Positions 42,596 to 53,959 of a DNA stretch of 64,000 bases are shown here, in pieces. Below the pieces are notes generated by a model. That model made no database searches. It saw only the letters and a list, made by a program, of their open reading frames with translations, and was not told where the DNA came from. The stretch covers positions 30,921,578 through 30,985,577 of the forward strand of contig CM053328.1 of the NCBI GenBank assembly GCA_028583605.1, given 5' to 3'. A program made the translations under genes and the position numbers. Numbering within the stretch: the first letter of the stretch is position 1; each line of letters begins with the position of its first letter. The DNA comes from Dastarcus helophoroides. Taxonomy: Eukaryota; Arthropoda; Insecta; Coleoptera; Bothrideridae.

Positions 42596-43040
42596 GGAAA
42601 GGGGGCAGGGGTGGGCAGGGGTAAAAAGAGGGGACAAGACGAGGCAAGAGGGGACAAGGGGGGTAACGGGAAGCAAGGGTAGGCAAGGGAAGATTAGGGA
42701 GCAAGGGAGGGCAGGGGGGTTAAGGAAGCTCAGTTTAAAACAAGGGGAGCCTAGGCTAGAATAATAAATAATTTTTGACGACCGAATAAAAAGGTCCTCA
42801 CAAAATTTTTAGGGGGGGCCCCTCCTTGTCCCACCTTAGAAATTTTGATAAAAAGAGTCAAAATTTCAAAAAATTTCGGATTTAAAAAAAAAGCCGAAAT
42901 TTCTAGGTCCTAGTAATTTTCATTGGTGTAGTTAACCAGGGGGCAAGAGTGGGCAAAGGGGGTAAGGGTGGGCAATGGGTAGCAAGGGTGGGCAAGGAGG
43001 ATTAGGAGGTAAGGGGACAATGGTGGACAAGGGGCCCACT
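42596..43040 (+). repeat. G-rich minisatellite, degenerate arrays 3 and 4
   Basis: Two shorter, more degenerate G-rich arrays (42596-42733 and 42934-43040). Each is followed by AATAAATAAT and a GACC..CCAAAAAAAGG segment. That segment recurs inverted near 43150-43185. Confidence 0.8.
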
Positions 43041-44199
43041 TTAGAATAAGGGGGGCTCACCTTCGAACAATAAATAATTATTTGACCGGCCAAAAAAAGG
43101 TCGTCACAAAATTTTGAGGTCGGGCCCCCTTTTGTCGCATCTTAGAAATTTTGTGAGGACCCTTTTTTTTGGTCGGTAGTGCGCAAGTTCAAACAATATG
43201 AATTGAGGGCAACAATCGTAAATTGTCCCCCTATCTCCCCTATCCTAGCTATGCCAATGGTAATTATATAAAAAGTTGAAATTTAAAAAAGTTAAGATTT
43301 TTAAAATTCGAAATTTTGAAAAAAGAATAAATGTTGACATTTGAAAAAAAAAAACGAAGTTGTTAAAAGAAGTCAACATTTTTTAATCTGTATTAATTAA
43401 AAAAATGAAATGTTGAAAAAAATCAAGATTTTCAGTAAAAATCGAAATTTTGAAAATGGCCAAAATTCTGAACAAAAGTGCAGATATAAAAAAATTCAAA
43501 AATTTGAAGAAACGGAGAAATTTTAAAATATCCAAATTTTTGAAAAGGTTGAAATTTTTATTAAACATCGTGAATTAAAAGAATCTTAAAATAAAAAAAA
43601 AAGAAATATTGAAGGAAGATGAAATAAAAAATTGAAAGTTTGCAAAGAGTAGAAGTTTTAAAAAATATTGAATTTAAGAAAAAGGAAAATTTTAAAGGAT
43701 AGAGGACAATGTCAAAATAATAAGAATAATAATAAAATATCATTTTAAGAAAATATCCAAGTTTTCAAGTAAAAACTTTCAAAACAACTAAATTTAGAAA
43801 AAAAAATGTAAGACTAAAGATTATTTTCTTGATAAAAAGTCCAAGATTTAAGAAGCTACTCAAAATTTATAAGGAAATATTTTTTAAGATTTAAGTTTGT
43901 CATAGAAATGTCCAATTAGTAAAAATATAAATACAATCTTTAAATTCGCTTTTTTTTTAAATTTAAATCATTTGATCATCAAAAATATTTTGGTTTACAA
44001 TAGCATATCTGTGACATATACTTCCTATAAGACCGATGGGTTGCTAGAAATTGTAAAGTTTGTTCTAGTGTCTTGTCTAGTTCTAGTCTTGTTCTAGTGT
44101 AAGATGGCATACTCTTCATTTATTCAAACGCTAAATGTTTGTGAAAGAAGTAAAATTTTGCGAAAAAAGAGAAATTACCCGACAAATGCAAACTTTCCT

Positions 44200-45570
44200 G
44201 AAGTTTTCGCTCCTTTTGTAAAAATTAGACTTTCCTTTTAAAATGCTAATTTTTTGTATCAAAAGATTTAATGTGGTCTCAAAATTTCGGTTATTTCTTA
44301 AAATTTAGCTCCTTCTCTCAAAATTGTAAGCTTAATTTTGGATTTTTTCTTAAAATTTTGATTTTTCATTGATTTTGCAATTTATTTTTACAAAAACTCC
44401 GATTTTCTTGTCTCAAAAGTTCAGTCTTCTTGGCAATATTTTTAGCTTTTTTTCAAAATTTCTTTTTCTACTCAAAATATGACTTATTTTCAAAATTCTT
44501 ACTTTTTTCCCAAAACTTTTACTTTTTCGCAAAAGTTGGTTTTTTTTAAAATGGCGACTTTTTTTCCGAAATTTTGAGAAGCTTCGAGATTTTATGAAAT
44601 AGAAATTTCAAGTAAAAATTTGGAAATCTAGTTTGTCTCTTTTTTTCAAGATTTTCATTTAAATGTCGATTTTTCTTAAAATTCTATTTTTTTACTCAAA
44701 ATGTTTTCTTCTTTATAAAAACTTGGACCTTCTCAAAGTTTTGGTTTATTTCTCAAAATTATGACTTTGGAATTTCGACATACTCAAAATTTCCACTTTT
44801 GCCTCAATATATGGACTTTTTTCGAAATCTTGAAATTTCGATTTTTTTCCTAAATTTTGAGATTTTTTCAACAATTTTTACTTTTTTCCTCAAAATTTCG
44901 ACATGTATCCCGAAATTTTCATTTTTTATATTGACTAATGTCTTAAAATTTTCACATTTTCTCGAAATTTTGATTGAATCCTCGAAATTTTTATTTTTCC
45001 CAAAGTTTAGCATTGTTTAAAATCTCTTATTTCCAAATAATTGACATTTCCAACCTGGGTTAGCAAATATTTATCGAAACATTGTGGAATTTTTTCGCTT
45101 TTAATTGTTAATAAAGTTTAATAGTTATGAATCTCTTATTTTCCCAAAATTTTGACATTCTTCCCAAAATTTCGTTATTTTTCGAAATTTCAATTTTTTC
45201 TTTAAAATATTGACTTTGTTATAAAAATATGCTTTGCTGAAAATTTCGACTTTTTCAATATTTAGAATTTTTTCTCAAAAATTAAAGAACCTTTTTGAAA
45301 TTTCAGTTTTCTTAACATTTTTTTAAATTTGAATATTTTCTCGGTACCGTATTTCATGTTAAAATTTCGATTTTTTTCTGTAGGTTCTCTTTCTATCTCA
45401 AAATTTCTATCTTTTTTTAAATTTGACTTCATTAAAATCGAAAAATTTCCTTTTTTTCAGTTTGATTTCAAAATTTCGACATATTTTACATAATTTCCAT
45501 TTTTTGAAAAAAATTTCTAGTCGTTTCTCGTAATTCAGAAATTCAGACTTTTAAGACAAATTCAGAAATT
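44200..45570. repeat. Satellite block, pyrimidine-rich orientation
   Basis: TTTTTTCTCAAAATTTTGAC-type units on the + strand, opposite in sense to the block ending near 43960. It is interrupted by the PLE-1 tail at 45055. Confidence 0.7.
45055..45132 (+). mobile_element. PLE-1 3' tail fragment
   Basis: GTTAGCAAATATTTATCGAA, ACATTGTGGAATTTTTT and TTAATAAAGTTTAATAGTTA match the last part of the tail. It begins just after where the hammerhead-like motif would end, so it is 5'-truncated. Confidence 0.8.
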
Positions 45571-46277
45571 TTGATACGAAAATCGAAACAAAAGATACGA
45601 AATTCCAAATTTTGGAAAAATTGATGTAAAATTTGAAGAAAATAGTCGAATTTTTGAAAAGAAAAACGTTTAAGTTACGAAATGAAAGAGGAAATTTCTT
45701 TAGATAATAAAACGTCACGGAAAAAGTAAAACCTTGAGAAAAAAATGTAACTTCCAGAAAAAAGTTGAAATTTGCCAAACCTGCAAACCAGAAAAAAAAA
45801 GACGGGAAATATTTCGACAGAAACGAAATTTCGCGTAAAAAGGTGAAATTAGCATGGTACCCCTACCACTCCCGGATTGCCCCAGCTCCATCTTAAAGGC
45901 GGTTCGGTTGTGAATATAGAACTCCTCTTTACACATATACATGTATACATCATTAGAATAAAATGTAACAGAAAAAGTAGAAGCAATGGAGTGCAATAAC
46001 AACTAAGAAATGTTTACTTTTTGCTTATTACGTTTGATCCGAAAGTTAAACAAAGAGTGCATCTTATATTCTATTATAAAATAACTTCATGATCCAAATC
46101 ATCTTTCATCATAAAACAACGTGACGTTTAAATCAAACATTGTCATTTCATCAAAAAATCAACAATAAAGTTAAACATCAACTAAATTATGAATAAACTT
46201 AAACTTCCATAGGTTATAACTTTTGTAAAGAAAACTAAAAGTAATTACTTGGCTAAAAATGCAAGTTTATTTGGAAG

Positions 46278-47414
46278 ATGAGTTGCCGAAAATGTAGGAA
46301 CCACAAGCATAAAATTCAGAAAGAAACAGATTGCCCCAATTGCAATGAAATCGAAATAACTCTCACTAAACATAGTCCATCGATTGTCGTTCTTGACTTA
46401 CAACAGTTTATGCAAAATTACGTAAAGAAGAAAGTGGATAAAAAATTACGCAAAAACACTTGCTCAACTAATACCCCAGATATAATTTTGTGTCCAAGCG
46501 AGAAAAATCCAAAATGTTCATTATGTTGTCAACAATCTCAAGGTGCAGAATGCAGTGCTTGCTGCCCAGCCTCACAATCTGCAGCTTATAGCAGCAGTGT
46601 TTACCAAGGTGGCGGCTCATGTTGTGCAAATTTAAGCTACTGTTGCGGTCAACCTCCAGCTGTATGTTATTCTCAAGACGAAGAAACTGGTTCATGTCCT
46701 TTGGCAAGTGTTTTGAGCAAATTGAACAAAAATAAATGCCCAATACATGGCTTAAGTTCACCTAATACTGGCGATTTGGACCCTTGTGTTTGCCCTGGCT
46801 CCTGTGGTAATAGCAATCTTCTTTGTGTGTGTAACAAGGAAAAACGAAAACATATGGAACCTATATCAGAAGAACCACGTAAATTATGTAAACGCGCTAA
46901 AAAAACTAGTCATCCAGAGGACGACACTGGAACTCTTAAAGATTCAACTAACACCTACTCTCCTTTTTCAATGAAACAGCGAAATGGAAGTGCTTGTATG
47001 AAAACTAGTTGTAGGGATGGTTCTAGACAGGCACCTTCTGCTAAAGAATCAATCATTACAGAAACGGAAATTAGTTCTAAAACTGCTAATACGAATATGG
47101 AGGCAGCTTCATCCAAGAAAAAAGCTTGTGGTCGACATAAAGTTGTTCCTTTGCATTCTGAAGGACAACAAAGTGATTTTTCTGGACCAAATAAGTCGTA
47201 CGTTTCGCGAATAACAGACAGAAATTCTTCCCTTACTTTGGATGGAATAAGGTCTCAAATCGTAAGGGACTATGAAGCGAAAGATATTCGATTGGCTTTG
47301 TTAGATTCCATTTTTGAGGAAAAAACTGCTCAGAATACAAATGCTTTTAAACCAAAAATGTTGGCAGATGTTACATCTTCGGGTTTTGTTGAGATTAAGT
47401 CTATACAATTTTGA
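46278..47414 (+). CDS. Gene D: Cys-rich unrecognised protein, intact
   Basis: 378 codons in one exon, ATG 46278 after an in-frame stop at 46254, ending TGA. The N-terminal ~190 residues are rich in Cys (MSCRKCRNHKH, DCPNCNE, CSLCCQQSQGAECSACC, GSCCANLSYCCGQPP). The C-terminal half is basic and Ser-rich, ending LDGIRSQIVRDYEAKDIRLA and LLDSIFEEK. It has no signal peptide or transmembrane segment, and I recognise no family. It shares a Cys-rich front and Ser-rich back with gene C; this may reflect common ancestry or only similar composition. The frame is intact, unlike genes A, B and C. Confidence 0.78.
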   Translation: MSCRKCRNHKHKIQKETDCPNCNEIEITLTKHSPSIVVLDLQQFMQNYVKKKVDKKLRKNTCSTNTPDIILCPSEKNPKCSLCCQQSQGAECSACCPASQSAAYSSSVYQGGGSCCANLSYCCGQPPAVCYSQDEETGSCPLASVLSKLNKNKCPIHGLSSPNTGDLDPCVCPGSCGNSNLLCVCNKEKRKHMEPISEEPRKLCKRAKKTSHPEDDTGTLKDSTNTYSPFSMKQRNGSACMKTSCRDGSRQAPSAKESIITETEISSKTANTNMEAASSKKKACGRHKVVPLHSEGQQSDFSGPNKSYVSRITDRNSSLTLDGIRSQIVRDYEAKDIRLALLDSIFEEKTAQNTNAFKPKMLADVTSSGFVEIKSIQF

Positions 47415-47444
47415 CTGTTGACCACTCAATTTAGTTGCTTTGTT

Positions 47445-47450
47445 AATAAA
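47445..47450 (+). terminator. Polyadenylation signal of gene D
   Basis: AATAAA 31 bases after the stop codon of gene D. Confidence 0.75.
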
Positions 47451-47511
47451 ACAGTAACAATTTAGCAGCATATCGCTTTATTTCACTGCGATCGAGTATT
47501 TAAGGATCATA

Positions 47512-47737
47512 AAAATTGAAATACAAATCTTGTCCCCTGAAACCAAAAGAGATTAAAAAACACAACAAAGGTTGCTCTAAGGCTTTTCGATAGCCAAGCT
47601 GTCATCTTCAGAGCGATACTCATACTGTTAGTATCTCGAAACGCGTTAGAGCAGTTGTGGTGTTTATCTTGGTTTCAGGGGACAAAATTTGTATTTTAAT
47701 TTTTGAAGATAACCAAATACCAGCTCGTTTTACCAAA
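47512..47737 (+). mobile_element. Foldback (P-family) retroelement copy 2 with target duplication
   Basis: A ~226 bp near-palindrome flanked by the 14-bp direct repeat ATTTAAGGATCATA (47498-47511 and 47738-47751). Same arms as the copy at 24008. The minus-strand hammerhead-like motif lies at 47575-47615 but has one mismatch in stem I and altered stem III. It sits just behind gene D. Confidence 0.9.
47575..47615 (-). ncRNA. Hammerhead-like motif, decayed (P family, copy 2)
   Basis: Core CTGAAGA, T, stem II GACAGC-TTG-GCTATC (one C-A mismatch), core GAAA, altered AGCCT stem III, and AGAG with one mismatch in stem I. Spacing is identical to the other copies. Confidence 0.45.
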
Positions 47738-48209
47738 ATTTAAGGATCATATGTTAAAAAAATCCAAAATGACTTAATAAAACATAATTAATAGATAAAG
47801 TATTTCCCCTTGGTAAAAAATAGTACAAAAATTTTCATTTTCTGGAATGGATTTAATGACTTTTATTTTTGAGTTAAAGATGCTCGCCGTTTAACATTTA
47901 ATTTCTTCATTTTTTTATTTAAATTCATTTTCTTTAGTCAGTAAGTAAATACTAGATTTTTTTAAGTTAAAAATTCACCAAATGTTCTCAAAATGGGAAA
48001 ACATAAAATTTCAAAGTTTGAGATAAAGTTTCTCGAAGTCTCACAAACCTGGATAAGTTTTTCAAGTCGGATTTGAAGCTTTGATGTTTTCTCAAGTTCC
48101 AAAGTTTCTGTGTATCGAAACTTAACTAAATTGTTAGTCGTGAAGATTTTAAATAACGAATTTTATGAAAATATTAGTTTAACTCTTAAATAATTAACAA
48201 ATAGTAACA

Positions 48210-48338
48210 ATGTCATTTGCTTCCATTATATCAGTTTTTGTCGAGAGATCTTTTTCACGCTACAAAGAGATACATTCAGGTAGGCGAACTAGTTTTACGT
48301 CTGAAAGCCTGGAAAAATTGCTTGATTGTTCATGGTAA
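48210..48338 (+). pseudogene. hAT transposase C-terminal dimerisation domain fragment
   Basis: VFVERSFSRYKEIHSGRRTS then FTSESLEKLLDCSW and stop match the conserved hAT C-terminal motif (VER.FS.YK.I...RR....E.LEKLL). Only ~42 codons remain; the rest of the transposase is not in the neighbourhood. Confidence 0.85.
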
Positions 48339-48873
48339 TTAAATCTTTAGTTAATTAATTAATAAAATGAATGCAAATACGTTTTTATTCGAAAGAATGT
48401 GTAATTTTAATATACAGAGTGATTTAAAACTCAATATACATATTTTAACAGTGTATTTTTGGGTCAAAAAAAGAATTTTTTTATCTTTTTGATGACCAAA
48501 AAAAAAAGACTTTCACCTTATATTTGTCCAATAAAATTTTTAAATTTATGTGGATCAATAAAAAAGAACCTTTTCTTCAGGGATTGTAGCAGAAACAGAT
48601 GGTCAACGACTTGTTTCTTTGCAAGCACAGGTAAGGAAAATGTTCGTTTGTGATTACGCCAAGATACTTGGAGGCAGTTAATTTCTGTGAGGTTCAACCC
48701 AGAACAAAACTTCTATTTATGGATACTTTTTTTTCAGAGTACTTCCAAATGCTGGAATTCCAAATGCTGGAAGCTAAATTTTTCTTAATAATGACCCAAT
48801 AATTATCGCCACTTAAACAGCAATTCATTGTCATCTATCATTTTCCCTCCTGCTAGTTAGAGTTCTCCTAGGG

Positions 48874-50111
48874 CAGGGGTCGGTAAAGTTTAAGGCCAAA
48901 AGAGCCATCCGCAATGAAAAAATTGATTTCGTGAATTTCAAAAAAGCACAAATTTTTATTTCTGATTTTACATTTTATTTCAAAATTAAATCAGATAAAT
49001 CAGCCAAATTATGGGACAGAGAGAGATTTCTTTCACTCATGAAGTCAAACAAAAACATATTCAGCCCAAAAGACTTTTTATTTCTCAAAATTTAGAGCTT
49101 TATTTCAAAATTTGCCTTTTTCTGGCAAATTCGACTTTTTTAACTCTTCTCTGTATTCGTCTTTTTTTTTAACTAGATATTTAGACTTTTTTCCCCTAAA
49201 TCTTCCTTTCTTCTCAAAACTCGACAATCTGTGAAATTGTTTATTTTTTTTTTAATTCGACTTGCTGGAAGATTCGATTTAGCTTTCTTTGGAAAATTAC
49301 AATTTTTTATCGAAATTTCAAGTTGTTCTAAACTTTTTCCATGAAATTGTTCCTAAAATTAAACTTCTTTCTTCTTCACCGAAAAACTTCGACCTTTTTA
49401 GAAATCGACAATTTTTTTTAAGCTTCCAGTTAATTTGTAATTTGTTGGAAATTTTACTATATTTCAAAGAATTCAAAATTGTTAAAAAATTGCAGGTTTT
49501 TAATTTGTCCTGGGTTTCAATCTATTGTCGAAATTCTACGTTTTTTTTTTCTAAAATTTTACCTTTTATTGAGAACTTTTGATAAATTCCTTTTTCTCAA
49601 TTTTTTCGAAATCTCTTTTTCTCAAAATTTGGCTTTTTTTGAAAATTTCAGCTTTTATTTCGAACTTTGATATTTGCCGTTTCACTAAATTTTGATTTTT
49701 TTTCTCACAAAAAGTAATTCACCTTTTTTTCACGAAATCTCAAGGTTTTAGAAAATTTACAAATAAAAAAGTAGAAATCATGAGAAAAATATTTCTTTAA
49801 AAATTTCGGTTCCCCAAGTTGGTCTTTTTCTAGAAATTTTACATTTCATGTGTTAATACAATGTTAATACAAATCAATCAAAAATTTTGAAAAAATACTT
49901 CAGGAAATCATAACTTTTTAAAATTTAAGTAAAACGTAAAAATTGCTAGAAAAGTGTTTTTGAAATTTTCGAGTTCTGTAGGTCACTTGTTTAATGAGTG
50001 TCTGTCGACTCTAGCTTTTATTTATTTATTTCTTTAGCGGAATTTAAAGAGCCGTAATTTTCTTTTAAGAGAGCCGCATGTGGCTCGCGAGCCGCGGTTT
50101 GCCGACCCCTG
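48874..50111. mobile_element. Non-autonomous hAT element filled with satellite
   Basis: Ends CAGGGGTCGGTAAAG (48874) and TTTGCCGACCCCTG (ending 50111), with a perfect 8-bp duplication TCCTAGGG at 48866-48873 and 50112-50119. Subterminal AAGAGCCATCCGC and AGAGAGCCGCATGTGGCTCG are typical of this hAT group. The interior 49070-49980 is AAATTTCGAC-type satellite, pyrimidine-rich then purine-rich. Confidence 0.9.
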
Positions 50112-50159
50112 TCCTAGGGCATAATAGAGTCAAGTGCAAGTGGCTGTATTTACAAAAAA

Positions 50160-50450
50160 TACTTAAGGTTTACATATTTTCTCGAAATTCGAATCTTAAA
50201 CCTCAAAATTTCGTCTCCTCGCCTCAGAGTAAAGTGTAAATTTTCAGTTAAGTTTAAATTCTCCACTTTTATTCAATTTTAAGTTTTCCCTCAAAATATT
50301 AAATTCACTTTCGAAATTTCGAATTACAAGTTCATTTTTGAAAAAATAACTTTCTCTCAGAGTATCATTTTTAATTTCGAACTGTCGCAAATTGAACAAT
50401 TTGTACTTTATTTGCACAATTTTACTTTTAAAGTTGGTTTCGGTTTCGAT
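50160..50450. repeat. Satellite-like stretch
   Basis: AAATTTCGA-type words outside any element I can delimit; no gene. Confidence 0.5.
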
Positions 50451-50477
50451 CTTATATAATATTATACAATAAGATCA

Positions 50478-51135
50478 AAACCGGTCTTTGGTTTCTAAAC
50501 TCCGAATCTAATAAATATTTAAACCTGTTGCTCTGTGCCTGTGCATTAGAATCCTTGCCTTCTGGGGCCTTCCTAGAGAGCAACCGCTTTGATGGGCGTT
50601 AGTGTTTAAATTCAGCTACTTATGATTTACTAAATATGCTTAGAAGACTGCATTATAGTAGTCTAGGTTGCATTCTACTTGTATATGACACTTGTTGGAG
50701 TTGGTTTCCAAACTCCGAATTCAATAAATGTTCAAACCTATTGGTCTGTGCATTAGAATCCTTGGAATTTTAAGTTAAATCTCAATAAAATTCGCTTTTA
50801 TCTTGAAATTCGTACTTAAATCTAGAAATGTCAACTTTCACGCTTGAAATTAACTTCGAGTTTATTTTTAAAACTTTAGGTAACATTTCTACTTGCATAC
50901 GACACTTGCTGAAGTTGTCCACAATTTCTCTATAGACCAATAGATGGCGGGATACTTAGGAGACACACGAAAGACATTCGTGGATTCTATAGTACTTATT
51001 TGCTGGCACATTTGTTGGCATTCGAGTTGGATGTACCAAGCTGACGAGATCTAATAAGATCGAAACCGTTCTTTGGTTTCCAAACTCCAAATCCAATAAA
51101 TGTTTAAATCTATTGGTCTGTGCATTAGAATCCTT
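50478..51135 (+). repeat. Dispersed repeat family R, three partial copies
   Basis: GGTTTCCAAACTCCGAATC, AATAAATGTTCAAACCTATT and GGTCTGTGCATTAGAATCC recur at 50480, 50700 and 51075. Between them are GACACTTGTTGGAGTTG and ATAGATGGCGGGATACTTAG. Further copies lie at 54175-54530 and 61795-61985. AATAAA inside suggests a retroelement or LTR origin, but no boundary was proved. Confidence 0.7.
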
Positions 51136-51139
51136 GAAG

Positions 51140-52540
51140 TTTTAGTTAAAAAAATTCGTTTTTACCTTGTAATTTTGACTTCAATTTAGAAATATCGACT
51201 TTAAGTTCAAAATTTTTTAAAAATTTTCACGCTAGAAATTAGGTTCGAGTTTATATTTAAAACTTTAGGAAAAATCCAAGTTAAAATGAATCGAAATTTA
51301 TAAAAGTTCCTGAACATTTTACCTTTGAGAAAAGTGGCCATTTTGACAAATTGTAAAAAAGTCATGTTGTAAATCTCAAAAAAATTGTCGAAAGATTGAT
51401 GCTCGCAATTTCAGAATTATTGCCGAATTATTTAAAAATGACTAGGTTTCTTGTTAAAAGTTGATGAGTAAGAACAGATCAAAATTTCTAGTTGAACCTT
51501 GACATTTAAAAACATTGAAATTTTAAGATTACTTACAATAAAACATGTTATAAGTGGTATTATTAAGCAAAAAGTTCAAATTTTGTGTTTAAAGTTGCAA
51601 TTTTAAGAAAGTAATTATTGAATTCGTAATTTCGCAATTTATAAGGAAGTAAAAATACCAGAAAAATCCAAATTTAAAGAAAAATATTAGAAATGTTGAA
51701 ACGAATTCGGGAAAAACATAAACGAATATACATTTTTTCACTTTAATCTGTTTATTTTGGTTTTAAATTTGAAATTTCGATTTTTATATTAGAAGTTTCG
51801 ATTTTCAAGTCGACATTTGTGAAAATGTTTTTTCTTGTATACATTTCAAAGTTACTTCTTAAAGTTTCGACTTTTTAAATTTTGAATTTAAGCTCAAAAT
51901 TTCGGAAAACATTTTTTTTTTAGGAAGTTGTTGGAAGAAATTTCAGTTCTAAGGGTAATATTTTGACTTAAAATGTGGAGGACTCTTTTTCTGAAAATTT
52001 TACAACTTTTTTCCTGAAATTTCCACTTTAATCTGATTTTTTTCAAATTTAAAATCAAAAATTTGCAAAAATATTTGAGAATTACAAATTTAAGTTATTA
52101 AAAACCAGATGAGATTTCTAAAAAAAGAATATTTCGAAATTTTATAATTTTGACTTTTTTTTAAGAAAAATCAATATTTCTATTTTGATTTCAATGCTTG
52201 ATTATTTGAGAAACTAAATATAAATTTTAAATTTGTGCTCGCTTCGACTCTTGTCTCAAAGTTTCTCAAAATTTTGAATTTGAACCTAAAATTTCGACTC
52301 TTTCGACAAAGGTTCCATTTTTCCTTTTTCTTTTATAATCTCGAAATTTATATTTTTTTTTATTTCAAAAATTGGAGATTAAAATTGAAATTTCAATAAT
52401 CGTAAAATGTTTAGCTGTTTCTTGCAATTTCAAGATTAATCTCAAATTGTTGACGTTATTGTCGACTTTAAAATTGACAAATAAAATAGAAATTTTTTCT
52501 TTAAATTTGAAATTTTGAAAAAGTCAATACTTTTGAAATA
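51140..52540. repeat. Diffuse AT-rich satellite stretch
   Basis: AAATTTCGACTTT-type words in both orientations; no gene or element boundary seen. Confidence 0.5.
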
Positions 52541-52548
52541 TTTAGATA

Positions 52549-53130
52549 CATTCAAACCTCCCTATACCGAATTCCTCTATGTAATGAATTTTTTCAAAAA
52601 AAGTAGTATTTTAAGCAAATTCACACGTAATATTACCTCCATTTAACGAACAGAATAACTTCTTACAACGAATTTTTGAGATTTTTCAAGGTTTAATTAA
52701 TGGGCTTCCGTTCAGAGAAAGTTCTGAATACCTCATGCTAATGACATTTCAAGGTTTCATTCGATTATAATTGCCTCTTGTTCAAAATAAGTAAATATTC
52801 AATTTTTGGGATGCCCCATGGTAATGACATTGTTTACCTTCTTGTATAAAGGAGGTTCACAGTTTGAGAATACACCTCAACTTTTTTTCATTGGGTTAAA
52901 TAAGTGGAAACTATTTTTTGAACAGCAAACATTTTCTAAATTTTCTCTTTAAAAAGAAATAACAGATTTTTTAAATTAAATTTAATTTATATATTTTTAA
53001 ATAAATGCGTAATATGAAATTTTACATGTGATTTGTGCATTTTTAATACCACTTTCCTATAACGAAAACCTCTCTATAGCGAATTTTTTGTACGATCTTG
53101 GAATTCGCTATATGTAGTGAGGTTTGACTG
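52549..53130. mobile_element. pogo/Tigger-like MITE
   Basis: CATTCAAACCTCCCTATACC on the left and the inverse of CAGTCAAACCTCACTACATA on the right are typical pogo-group ends. GCGAATT / CGAATT motifs recur inside at both ends (ATAGCGAATTTTTTGTACGA). The flanking TA is seen only on the left. 582 bp, no transposase. Confidence 0.65.
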
Positions 53131-53139
53131 GAATTTCTA

Positions 53140-53950
53140 AAAAAATCTTGATCTTTTTTAAAATGTTGAATTTATTCTCATTATCTCTAAATTTAGATTT
53201 TAAATTGAAAATGTCCACATTTTTATCAAAACAAGCAGGAACTATTTAATGTTTAGCTGCCATTTTAGTAGCTGATTTAAATATAAACTGTATTGAGTAA
53301 CGGTTAAGGATTTAAATTAAAAAAAATAGAGGCGTTTTCGCAATCGACACTAAGAAAACAAAAAAAATTTCCAAGAATTTCAGGAAATTTCGAATTTTTT
53401 TCCAAATGTTGAACTGTCTATGTTCTTACCAATTTAAATTTTAAATTTGAAAAAAAAAACGAAATATTCAACACTTAATTTTTTAAAAAAAGAAGGCAAT
53501 CATTTCGAGTTCGAAGACAGGATTTTAAAAATTATTTAACCAGTTTAGGAATTAAAAAAAAATAGTTTCAAAAATAAATTAACATATCTAACTTTTTTAA
53601 AATTCTCCAGTTTTTAAAAAAAATTAGGGTCTTGAGGAAATTATCAAGAAAAGAACAAGAAGTTCAAAGTCAATATTTTATGACTAAAAGGAAACTATTG
53701 AAATTTTTTCACTGGGAGTTTAAAAATTTCTTTAATTTGTTAACTATTTTCTCACAATTACGAATTTCATTATAAAATTTGATAAAACTTGGAATTTTAA
53801 TTGAAAATTTGACAAAAAAGTCTAAATTTTAAATCACAGCGCAAAGTTCGAAAATAAAATTGGATTTATAAAAAAATATTTCCCACATTTTTAATTTAAT
53901 ATCTTTAGGTTATATATTTTGCCTTAAAAATCCTATCAAAAGTACAAATG
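53140..53950. repeat. Diffuse AT-rich satellite stretch
   Basis: Same vocabulary as other blocks; no gene. Confidence 0.5.
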
Positions 53951-53959
53951 CTAGCAATT

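Larger units (their letters stand above)
38700..43060. repeat. Higher-order repeat, ~1.45 kb unit
   Basis: The same long passages recur in order. TTTGAAGCCAT..C/T near 38771, 39623 and 41092. TTTTCATTGGT then the G-rich array near 39516, 40378 and 41811. ACTTAAGCAACTTAAAAAAA at 40622 and its variant at 42086. Offsets are 852 bases for the first pair (short copy) and 1433-1469 for the later pairs. Confidence 0.85.
37730..43960. repeat. Large satellite block, purine-rich orientation
   Basis: More than 6 kb of GTCGAAATTTTTGAAAAAA-type units on the + strand, containing a higher-order repeat and G-rich minisatellites. The listed ORFs here are low-complexity by-products. No gene. Confidence 0.8.
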
